From positions 1 to 64,000 of the forward strand of contig CAITIS010000031.1 in assembly GCA_903892515.1 (NCBI GenBank): 64,000 nt of DNA, written 5' to 3'. Positions 57,458 to 64,000 of this stretch are shown one piece after another. The translations under genes and the position numbers were made by a program. The stretch's first letter is position 1. The number at the start of each line of letters is the position of its first letter. The notes below the pieces were generated by a model that had not been told where the DNA came from, searched no databases, and was given only the letters and a program-made list of their open reading frames with translations. Origin of the DNA: an uncultured Planctomycetota bacterium. GTDB taxonomy: Bacteria; Planctomycetota; Phycisphaerae; SM23-33.

Positions 57458-60046
57458 TCAATCCGTCGGCACCTGCGGGGGCTTGGTCGATGAGATGTCC
57501 TTGGCCGGTGCTTCGATTTCGATGGCTGGTGCAGCCAGCTCCGGCGGCGAGGGCGGCTGGGCGGCATCGGCCAGATGGTCCGGATGAGCGGGGTCGAGCG
57601 GTTCGATCTGTCCGCCGGCGACGTCGGCCGCTGCGGGCTCAGACAGGCTCTTGCCGTTGCCATCGTGGCCGTTCTTGCCGTTGCCGTTCTTGCCGTTCTT
57701 GCCTGAGAGCATGCGGCTTTGTTGATCGAGATGCTCGGCCCGTTCGCGGTCGGCCCGCTCCTGCTGGGGGTACTTCACCCGGCCGTGGTACATGCCCGTC
57801 AAGCTCTTGATGAGCGAGTTCTCGACGCCGTAGACTTCCTTGAGCGTCATGTCGCACTCGTTGAGCTGGCCGTCCATCAGCCGCTTGAAGATCACCTGGT
57901 GCACCTGCGTCTCGATCCGACCCGGCGAGGGCTCGGTCATCGCTCGCACGGACGACTCGGCCGCATCGGCCAGCATGAGCACGGCCGCTTCCTTCACGCG
58001 CGGCTTGGGGCCGGGATAGCGGAACTCGACCTCGTCGGGCGCCCGCTCTATGTCCTGACGCCGCTGGGTGGCGGCGGCGTGGTAGAAGTACTCCACCAGC
58101 GTCGTGCCGTGGTGGGTGGCGATGAACTCGCGCAGCACCGGCGGCAGGCCGTATTCCTTGGCCAGTTCCAGCCCGTCCTTCACGTGCCCCTTGATGATGA
58201 GCAGGCTCATGGCCGGGCTCAGCCGCTCGTGCGGCGAACGCATGCCCAGCTGGTTCTCGATGAAGTAGAAGGGCTTGTTGATCTTGCCGATGTCGTGGTA
58301 GTACGCCCCGACCCGCGCCAGCAGGCCGCGGGCGCCGATGGCGTCGGCGGCGGCCTCGCACATGGTGCCCAGCAGCAGGCAGTGATTGTACGTGCCGGGG
58401 GCCTCCAGCGCCAGCCGCTTGAGCAGCGGGCGATTGGCGTCGCACCACTCCAGCAGCGTCATCGACGTGGCCACGCGGAAAACCCGCTCGATGAGCGGCA
58501 GGATACCCTGGGCGATGAAGCCCGCCGTAATGCCCGCGGCGGCCGCCCAGGCGACGTTGATGAGAATGAAGTTCGCCGGCTCGCCCTGTGCCGACTGCGT
58601 AGCCCAGATCACGGCAATGGTAACGGCAGCCGTCACGGCCCCGGTCTCGATGAGCTTGCTGCGGGTGCGAATCTCGCGGAGTTGGAAGATCGTCGCCCCG
58701 GCGGCCGTCCACAGCACCAGCAGCGAGTCCACGCCGGCGCGAAGCTGCAAGACCGTCAGCACCACCAGTCCGCCGGCCACGGCAAAGGCGAAGCGCTGGT
58801 CGTACGCGATGGTCATCGCCACGCTGGCCATGATGACGCCGAAGACCGCCAAGCTGGGGTTGAGCCCCCCCACGCCCACCAGCAGCTTGGAAGTGCCCAG
58901 TGCCGCCAGCAGCACGATGGAAATGCCCAGCCCGCGGGCGTAGCTCTTGTCCGGCCGGGCGTGGTGCTTGGCGATGTACAGCGCCAGGAACAGCGTCAGG
59001 GCGAGAATCTCGCCCATTCGCCCAGCCAGCACCCAGTACTTCCGCAGCGGCTGGTCTTTCTGCATCTGCGCCACGTACGCCTTGTGCTCAGCCGCCAGCA
59101 GTTCCAGGTCCAGCGGCGTCAGGCCCTGCGAGGGCGCGCCGGCTTGCATGGCCCACTCGGCCCCAACGGTGCGGCGCACCAGCAGCGCCCGCGCCTGCAC
59201 CGCTTCCCGCACCGGCGCGACGGATTCCTTGGCGGCAACCTCGGCCGCGGCGGTGGCCTTGGCATCGACACGATACAGAGGCTGTCCCTGATCGGAGATG
59301 GTCGAGGCCAGGTAGTGGTACACGTTGGCGCGGATGGACATGTCAATGGGCGCCACGGCCGCCTGGAGGAACTCGTCGAGCCCCTTGAATTCCAGCGAGA
59401 TCACCTTGCTCTTGGGCTGGAGGCTCTCCTGCGTGCCGTTGACGACATGGACGTCCTGCGTCTGCTTCTGCACGCAGGCCTGAACGAAGTCGCGCACGTT
59501 CACGATGTAGCGCTGCAGGAGATTATTCCGCAGGCTGTCGATCTGCCGGTTGTATTCCTCGCTCCTGGTGGCGTCGGCGTAGGCCAGGAAACTGGCCAGG
59601 TCGGCCGGCGTGTCGAGCAGGAACTGCTGCTTGAGTTCCTCGCCCAGGTTGGCCGGCTGGGTGGCAACCTTGAGTTTGCTGGGCAGGTTGCGCAGGTCCG
59701 ACAGCAGCTGCTGCAGCAGCGCCTCGTCCAGCCGGATGACCGCGGGCGTGTTCTTGGCCTCGAGTTCCTGCCGCTCGCGCGTCTGCTGGGGCGATGCCAC
59801 TTCAAAGGTCACGCGGGCGAAGATGTCGGCGGGCACGTACTGCCCGACGCGGTAGGTCAGCGGTTCTTGCGGCCAGCAGTCCATGAGCGTGGCGCCGGTC
59901 ACGAAGAACAGGCAGATGAGCAGGGCGCTCGTGCCGCGGTTGGCGCGAAAACGATCCCACCGGCCCAAGACTGGTGAGCCGCTGGGACGCGCCTCACGGC
60001 GGCGTTGCGCTGAGCGATGGATTCTAAATGGCCACACTTGTTTCAA
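57458..60046 (-). CDS. 7TM-HD family cyclic-dinucleotide phosphodiesterase (PgpH-like)
   Basis: 862 residues. N-terminal helix, a large extracytoplasmic 7TMR-HD domain (about 70-330), some seven to eight membrane helices (about 345-540), then a cytoplasmic HD domain: APGTYNHCLLLGTMCEAAA, VGAYYHDIGKINKPFYFIENQ (HDIGK), ATHHGTTLVEYFYH, MLADAAESSVRAM. PgpH hydrolyses c-di-AMP, so c-di-AMP is the likely but unproven substrate. The tail after about 750 is disordered (GKNGKNGNGKNGHDGNGK). The start is TTG 60046 or GTG 60037, as no ATG precedes the first helix. Third gene after cdsA and phoH, a frequent arrangement. Confidence 0.9.
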   Translation of the reverse strand: MKQVWPFRIHRSAQRRREARPSGSPVLGRWDRFRANRGTSALLICLFFVTGATLMDCWPQEPLTYRVGQYVPADIFARVTFEVASPQQTRERQELEAKNTPAVIRLDEALLQQLLSDLRNLPSKLKVATQPANLGEELKQQFLLDTPADLASFLAYADATRSEEYNRQIDSLRNNLLQRYIVNVRDFVQACVQKQTQDVHVVNGTQESLQPKSKVISLEFKGLDEFLQAAVAPIDMSIRANVYHYLASTISDQGQPLYRVDAKATAAAEVAAKESVAPVREAVQARALLVRRTVGAEWAMQAGAPSQGLTPLDLELLAAEHKAYVAQMQKDQPLRKYWVLAGRMGEILALTLFLALYIAKHHARPDKSYARGLGISIVLLAALGTSKLLVGVGGLNPSLAVFGVIMASVAMTIAYDQRFAFAVAGGLVVLTVLQLRAGVDSLLVLWTAAGATIFQLREIRTRSKLIETGAVTAAVTIAVIWATQSAQGEPANFILINVAWAAAAGITAGFIAQGILPLIERVFRVATSMTLLEWCDANRPLLKRLALEAPGTYNHCLLLGTMCEAAADAIGARGLLARVGAYYHDIGKINKPFYFIENQLGMRSPHERLSPAMSLLIIKGHVKDGLELAKEYGLPPVLREFIATHHGTTLVEYFYHAAATQRRQDIERAPDEVEFRYPGPKPRVKEAAVLMLADAAESSVRAMTEPSPGRIETQVHQVIFKRLMDGQLNECDMTLKEVYGVENSLIKSLTGMYHGRVKYPQQERADRERAEHLDQQSRMLSGKNGKNGNGKNGHDGNGKSLSEPAAADVAGGQIEPLDPAHPDHLADAAQPPSPPELAAPAIEIEAPAKDISSTKPPQVPTD

Positions 60047-60115
60047 TTACGAGTCGCGAATTTCCGGTTGCGGATTTCAAACGAGCGAGCGCCGCGGCGC
60101 GTGGGTGTCAAAGCC

Positions 60116-60188
60116 GGGTGCCACGGCTGCGGCGTTTGCAGCCGTGCGTCTCTCGGGCACACCTGCACACACCGCAGGTGTGGCACCC
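60116..60188. repeat. Double-hairpin element, inverted copy, 73 bp
   Basis: GGGTGCCAC...GTGGCACCC ends; hairpins in the order CACGGCTGC then CACACCTGC, i.e. the reverse of 43308-43376. Lies in the phoH / 7TM-HD intergenic gap. Confidence 0.88.
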
Positions 60189-60291
60189 AGACACGCGCCC
60201 AGACACGGGCACGCAGTCGATTCGCAATCCGTAATTCGCACTTCATACTTTCCCATATGCCTGTATCGTCTTATCGGAACGGCTGCTCCAA

Positions 60292-61245
60292 TTACTCTTC
60301 GCTGCGGCGCGGGGCGTCGGTGCGGGCGTAGGCCTCCACGATATTCTGCACCAGCCGGTGGCGGACGATGTCCTGCCGGTCCAACTGGCTGAAGACCAGC
60401 CCGTGCACGCCCGCCAGCCGGCGACGGGCGTCGATGAGCCCGCTGGCCACGTTGGGCGGCAGGTCGATCTGCGAATCGTCGCCGGTGATGATCATCTTTG
60501 AGCCATGCCCCATTCGCGTCAGGAACATCAGCATCTGCGGCACGGTCGTGTTCTGGGCTTCATCCAGGATGATGACCGAATCGTTGAGAGTCCGCCCGCG
60601 CATGAACGCCAGCGGGACGACCTCGATAATGTCATTGGCCATCAGCCGGCGGCTCTGCTCGAAATCCATCATGTCGTGCAGGCTGTCGAACAGCGGCCGC
60701 AGGTACGGGTTGACCTTGGCCTGCAAGTCCCCCGGCAGGAAGCCCAGTTTCTCGCCCGCCTCCACCGCTGGCCGGGCCAGCACCACGCGCTTGATCTGGG
60801 CGCGCTTGAGCATGTTCACCGCCACGGCCACCGCCAGGTACGTTTTGCCGGTACCGGCCGGGCCGACGCAGAAAACCATGTCGTGCCGCCGCATCGCCTC
60901 GATGTACTGCCGCTGTCCGGCTGAACGCGGCTTGATGACCTGCCCGCCGTACACGTCGATAACGTCGATGGCTTCCTGGGCCTCTTCCTCTACGGCCGCT
61001 GCCGCCAGGGCCGACGCCACCGCCTCAGCCGTCACGGACTGGCTGTGCCGCATGTGCCGCTGCAATTCGGCCAGCACGGAGGCGGCGCGTGAAACGTTCT
61101 TGGCCCCGCCGGTGATCTTGACGGTCTCGCCGCGGGCGAACATCTGTACGCCCAGCACATCCCGAATGGTGCGCAGATGCGAATCGCCGGGCCCGAACAA
61201 CACGCCCCTGGCCTCAGGACGCTCCAATGTCACCGTCAGTTCCAA
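60292..61245 (-). CDS. phoH: PhoH-like ATPase
   Basis: 317 residues from TTG 61245. N-terminal domain with VLFGPGDSHLRTIRDVLGVQMFARGETVKITGG, then the ATPase: Walker A FCVGPAGTGKTYLAVAVAV, RPAVEAGEKLGFLPGD, Walker B DSVIILDEAQNTTVPQML, MIITGDDSQIDLP. Cytoplasmic NTPase often linked to RNA metabolism. The ORF-track ATG (61299) lies in REPIN-like element C, and its first 18 residues (GRDARAT) are repeat translation. A strong GAGGAAG 7 nt before TTG 61245 decides the start. Between cdsA and the 7TM-HD gene. Confidence 0.92.
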   Translation of the reverse strand: MELTVTLERPEARGVLFGPGDSHLRTIRDVLGVQMFARGETVKITGGAKNVSRAASVLAELQRHMRHSQSVTAEAVASALAAAAVEEEAQEAIDVIDVYGGQVIKPRSAGQRQYIEAMRRHDMVFCVGPAGTGKTYLAVAVAVNMLKRAQIKRVVLARPAVEAGEKLGFLPGDLQAKVNPYLRPLFDSLHDMMDFEQSRRLMANDIIEVVPLAFMRGRTLNDSVIILDEAQNTTVPQMLMFLTRMGHGSKMIITGDDSQIDLPPNVASGLIDARRRLAGVHGLVFSQLDRQDIVRHRLVQNIVEAYARTDAPRRSEE

Positions 61246-61252
61246 GGTTTCA

Positions 61253-61259
61253 CTTCCTC
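61253..61259 (-). promoter_or_regulatory. Start-deciding ribosome-binding site of phoH
   Basis: GAGGAAG on the minus strand, 7 nt before TTG 61245. It lies between the repeat-derived ATG and the real start. Confidence 0.7.
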
Positions 61260-61264
61260 GCGAA

Positions 61265-61336
61265 GTAGCACGGGCGTCTCGCCCGTGATTCGTTGCCAAA
61301 CCGGCCGAAAACTCATGGGCGAGACGCCCATGCTAC
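61265..61336. repeat. REPIN-like element C, 72 bp
   Basis: GTAGCACGGGCGTCTCGCCCGTG...CATGGGCGAGACGCCCATGCTAC; internal AAACCGGCCGAAAACT matches element A (AAACTGGCCAAAATACT). It fills the cdsA-phoH junction, ending 10 nt after the cdsA stop. Confidence 0.92.
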
Positions 61337-61345
61337 GGATTGTTT

Positions 61346-62251
61346 CTATAAGACCAGATGCCCCATGGTCAGCACGCTCAGCAGCACCAGGGCGGCCGGC
61401 GCGGTTAAGAGCAGACTGTCCAGAATGTCTAATACGCCGCCAAATTCCGGCAGGACGGCCCCGGCGTCCTTGACTCCGGCGGCCCGTTTCAAGGCCGATT
61501 CGCACAGGTCGGCCCCCTGCCCCAGCGCGCCCATCGCCAGCCCAAACACCGCCGCCGACCACGGCGCCATGTCCATCCACATGACCCGGTTGAGCACCAG
61601 CGACACGCAGGCCGCAAAGGCCAGGCCGCCAAAGAAACCTTCCCACGTTTTCTTGGGACTTAGCCACTCCACCAGTTTATGCCGCCCCAGGAACTTGCCC
61701 GTGAAGTAGGCCCCGATATCACTGCACTTTACCGCGGCCAGGAAGAGCACAAAGGCCTTTAACCCCACCACCGTGCGAATCGATAGCACCAGGTGCCCGC
61801 ACACGCCCAGGTAGCCCACGGCCAGAAAGGTCAAAGCCAGCCGGCGAAGAATATCCTCCAGCCGGTGGCGGGCGAGTTGCTCCAAAAACACCACGCCCAG
61901 CAGCAGGCCCACGACGGCGATGTCCGCCGGCAGGACCATCAGCCCGACGAAGGTGGAGCACTTGCTCTTTTCGCAGACGAACATCAGCACCGGCCACCAG
62001 AAGGGCATGGTGCCGATGACCAGGCAGCAGAGCATGCCGGTGGCCAGCGGCAACTGGACGCCGGCCGAGGCGATCATGCGGCGGAACTCGATATAGCCGA
62101 CGATGATGAGCCCCGCCGTCAGCAGCGTCAGCGGTAGCGGCGAGAGATCAAACGGGCACCACGCCTGGTCCGACTGAAGGAACCAATCGGCGTAGAACAC
62201 GCCGCAAACAAAGGCGATCAGTAGTAAGCCAAAGAAGATGCGCTTGCCCAT
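61346..62251 (-). CDS. cdsA: Phosphatidate cytidylyltransferase
   Basis: 301 residues, about eight membrane helices. It makes CDP-diacylglycerol for phospholipids. CDS signature SPKKTWEGFFGGLAFA, GALGQGADLCESALKRAAGVKDAGAVLPEFGGVLDILDS. The canonical LDRxDS here reads LDILDS (Arg to Ile) and the Gly-His pair of PGHGG is EFGG, so two usually conserved positions differ; the rest is intact. The start at 62251 is chosen over the upstream ATGs by family length. First gene of the cdsA-phoH-7TM-HD run. Confidence 0.88.
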   Translation of the reverse strand: MGKRIFFGLLLIAFVCGVFYADWFLQSDQAWCPFDLSPLPLTLLTAGLIIVGYIEFRRMIASAGVQLPLATGMLCCLVIGTMPFWWPVLMFVCEKSKCSTFVGLMVLPADIAVVGLLLGVVFLEQLARHRLEDILRRLALTFLAVGYLGVCGHLVLSIRTVVGLKAFVLFLAAVKCSDIGAYFTGKFLGRHKLVEWLSPKKTWEGFFGGLAFAACVSLVLNRVMWMDMAPWSAAVFGLAMGALGQGADLCESALKRAAGVKDAGAVLPEFGGVLDILDSLLLTAPAALVLLSVLTMGHLVL

Positions 62252-62451
62252 TGGGTACATTACATCTGGGTAACGGGCGGTAGGCAATAGGCAACAGCCC
62301 GGCCAGGGGCCTCAAACCGGCGTGATTGCAGGCCGCGGGCGCGGCTGGACGTTCCTCGCCTCGCCACCGATGGGCCATGGCAACTGCTGGAACGCGCCCA
62401 ACCACGCTGCCTATCATGGGTTAAGTTCGACTACCCAAAAAGGAGAAGTAC

Positions 62452-62949
62452 ATGAGCAGGTCTATGGTGATGGCGTTTGCGGCTCTGGGGCTGCTGTTGG
62501 CGATCTCACTGCTGTCGGCGCAGAACATGGGCTCGGGCATGATGGGTTCGGCCGCCTCAGCGCCGGGCGGCATGCGCGAGATGCACGATAAGTTCTTAGA
62601 GCAGATCTTCACGCACGTCGAATCGGCCGATACCGCCCTGGCCGGCAATGACGTGACCAAGGCCAAGCAGGAACTGGCCGATGCCAAGGGGCTGATCGCC
62701 CAGTGGCGGCAGATGGGGCATCACGCCACCAGCATGGCCGCTGGCAAGGTCTCCAACGCCAAGTGCCCGATCATGCTTCTGCCCGTCGGCGAGAATACCC
62801 CACCGGAATTGACGCGACAGTTCAAGGGCTTGACCATCGGCTTTTGCTGCAACAGTTGCCTGACGCAGTGGGACAAGATGTCCGACGCGGACAGGCTCTC
62901 CAAGCTAAAGGCCGTTGGCTGGAACGCGCCGGCGGATGGCGTGCAATAG
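62452..62949 (+). CDS. Secreted YHS-like cysteine-rich protein
   Basis: 165 residues. Signal peptide (AFAALGLLLAISLLSAQ), a Met/Gly-rich stretch (NMGSGMMGS), a helical hairpin (FLEQIFTHVESADTALAGNDVTKAKQEL), then KCPIM...GFCCNSCLTQWDKMSDADR, a cysteine pattern seen in planctomycete proteins thought to bind copper or other metal. The Met-rich segment fits that idea, but the metal is unproven. AAGGAG is 6 nt before the ATG. Confidence 0.75.
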   Translation: MSRSMVMAFAALGLLLAISLLSAQNMGSGMMGSAASAPGGMREMHDKFLEQIFTHVESADTALAGNDVTKAKQELADAKGLIAQWRQMGHHATSMAAGKVSNAKCPIMLLPVGENTPPELTRQFKGLTIGFCCNSCLTQWDKMSDADRLSKLKAVGWNAPADGVQ

Positions 62950-63226
62950 CAAGGCCGACAAAGCTAACAAGGCCGACAAAGCTGCGCGGCTTTATGCTTT
63001 GGGTGGCGGGTTTCCTGACCCGCCACCTCTCGTTAGTGGCGACGGAATAGCCAGGCGCGTAGGGCGTGCAACTGGTTGCACGCGGGTTCGCACTGATTAG
63101 TGACGGGTGACCCGCGTGGCTGCTGAACGCCGCAGCCACGGCACCCAGGGCAACCGCAGCCAGGGCAACCAAAGCAGTTGTGCGCGGCCACGACATGATT
63201 CACAATGGCTTCTCCAGGAGATCTCG
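62950..63226. repeat. Intergenic repeats: GTGGCGGGTT copy 3, GTGCAACTGGTTGCAC hairpin
   Basis: GGGTGGCGGGTTTCCTGACCCGCCACCTCTCGTTAGTGG (62998-63040), GTAGGGCGTGCAACTGGTTG / CACGCGGG (63059-63088), and CGTGGCTGCTGAACGCCGCAGCCACG (63115-63140). No gene. Confidence 0.82.
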
Positions 63227-63556
63227 ATGTCCGATGAATTGACGCCCGCTGAAGCGGTGAAAGTGGATGGCCTCGTGCAATACCAGGAGGGCTCTGTGGT
63301 CAGTCGCACGCTGGTGGAAAAAGACACCGGCGACGTGACCATCTTCGCCTTCGCCGCCGGCCAGGGCTTACGCGAGCATTCCGCCCCGTACGACGCGCTG
63401 GTGCATGTCATCGACGGCCAGGTGGAGATCACCATCTCGGGCAAACCCCACACCGTCTCTGCGGGCGAGATGATCCTCATGCCCGCCAACCAGCCCCACG
63501 CCCTCAAGGCCATCGGGCGGTTCAAGATGATCTTGACGATGATTCAAGTTGCCTAA
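63227..63556 (+). CDS. Small cupin-domain protein
   Basis: 109 residues from ATG 63227 (CAGGAG upstream; the ORF-track start adds 40 spurious residues). Single cupin fold with the metal-binding pattern of the family: GLREHSAPYDALVHVIDGQVEITI and a second motif GEMILMPANQPHALKA. The first motif lacks the canonical second His (HSAPYD instead of HxH), while His at NQPHAL is kept. Possible quercetinase-, regulatory- or storage-type roles; not assignable. Confidence 0.85.
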   Translation: MSDELTPAEAVKVDGLVQYQEGSVVSRTLVEKDTGDVTIFAFAAGQGLREHSAPYDALVHVIDGQVEITISGKPHTVSAGEMILMPANQPHALKAIGRFKMILTMIQVA

Positions 63557-63583
63557 TCCCCAGAGGCGAGTACGCTAGCGGGC

Positions 63584-64000
63584 ATGACTGAGCTAGGGCA
63601 TTCGCGGCGCGAGCCTTGGGTTCGATATGCGCTGGTCGCCGTCGTGCTGACGGCAGCGGCAGTGGGCTGCACGCAGATATGGGACAGCGACGTCCCCCAG
63701 CACCTCGCCAGCGGCGATTGGATGCTCCGCCACGGCCAGATCATTGGCCGAGTGGCCGACCCATTCGGCGTCGATGGCCCCGCCAGCTTCGTCAACGTCC
63801 ACTGGGGCTTCCAAGTATTCTTGTCGGGGCTGCACGGCATCGGCGGTTTTGAACTGCTGACGATTTTCAAGATGGCCGCGCTGGCCGGCGTGGTCGCGAT
63901 CGTGTGCGGGTTCATATCGCGCCGCTCCGGAGCGGGCTGGGTGCTGCTGTGCGGGCTGGTGCTCGTGCTGGGGCTTGAGGCCCGCGTTCGCGCCCGGCCA
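63584..64000 (+). CDS. Polytopic membrane protein, truncated by the window edge
   Basis: 139 residues visible, open at the right edge and absent from the ORF track. A first helix (ALVAVVLTAAAVG) is followed by a loop IWDSDVPQHLASGDWMLRHGQ with the DxD..HLAxGxWxLxHG pattern seen at the start of many GT-C-like membrane proteins, then ADPFGV...NVHWGFQVFLSGLH and another helix (MAALAGVVAIVCGF). Probably a large glycosyltransferase-like membrane protein; the rest lies beyond the window. Confidence 0.7.
   Translation, partial: MTELGHSRREPWVRYALVAVVLTAAAVGCTQIWDSDVPQHLASGDWMLRHGQIIGRVADPFGVDGPASFVNVHWGFQVFLSGLHGIGGFELLTIFKMAALAGVVAIVCGFISRRSGAGWVLLCGLVLVLGLEARVRARP

Noticed and set aside
57719-59977. 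752-residue plus-strand ORF
   Set aside because: Mirror of the 7TM-HD phosphodiesterase gene; Arg/His/Gln-rich shadow translation.

Overview
The window reads as a piece of a high-GC planctomycete chromosome, most likely an uncultured Phycisphaerae-like lineage. This is inferred from gene content, not from a marker tree. The evidence is three PEP-CTERM secreted proteins (one with a dockerin-like calcium domain), a BlaI/M56-peptidase pair with a giant sensor, an oversized signal peptidase I, a DUF4091-type protein, and intergenic DNA full of the small palindromes that many planctomycete genomes carry. I see no rRNA, tRNA, CRISPR array, integrase or transposase.

Layout. 1-5.7 kb: two convergent PEP-CTERM genes sharing a terminator, then lepB-lptB. 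5.9-12.1 kb: a NimA-like flavoprotein divergent from a small membrane protein and a CHAD protein, then a co-directional ROK kinase / DegT aminotransferase / amidohydrolase set. 12.8-19.2 kb: a hypothetical membrane protein, a Nif3-like protein, a Gfo/Idh/MocA oxidoreductase, pyrK-pyrD (dihydroorotate dehydrogenase 1B) and a SEC-C protein. 19.6-27.2 kb: a BlaI-type repressor translationally coupled to a 1729-residue M56 sensor, followed by two secreted proteins on the same strand. 27.4-38.7 kb: a DUF4091-like secreted protein, a PQQ-propeller protein, a GT-C-like membrane protein, surE, a D-lyxose-isomerase-like cupin, a BRO/antirepressor protein and small unknowns. 39.5-47.4 kb: coaE-rho, a GT4 glycosyltransferase, a metallophosphoesterase, a HAF-repeat PEP-CTERM protein and ettA. 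47.8-57.2 kb: a GH51 arabinofuranosidase, a second Gfo/Idh protein, a TauE/SafE transporter, a membrane glycosyltransferase-like protein, an alpha/beta hydrolase, mnmA and DedA. 57.4-64 kb: cdsA-phoH-7TM-HD phosphodiesterase on the minus strand, then a metal-binding-like secreted protein, a cupin and a membrane protein cut by the window end.

The housekeeping genes (envelope synthesis, LPS export, pyrimidine and CoA synthesis, transcription termination, tRNA thiolation) look ordinary. The unusual layer is the repeats. (i) Arrays with an exact 7-nt period sit at or just after stop codons of at least nine genes, nearly always with the G-rich strand as sense, and sometimes supply the stop codon. 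(ii) 72-76 bp paired-hairpin (REPIN-like) elements and 112-bp elements with GGGTGCCATAGG termini are dispersed through the window. (iii) Pieces of these repeats lie in frame inside apparently intact genes (NimA-like, CHAD, PyrK, M56 sensor, GH51), adding peptide inserts, in PyrK between two [2Fe-2S] cysteines. (iv) There are also arrays with exact 8-nt and 10-nt periods. No mobiliser for these repeats is visible in the window.

Most start codons were chosen from Shine-Dalgarno spacing. Several ORF-track starts are artefacts of repeat DNA upstream of the real gene.
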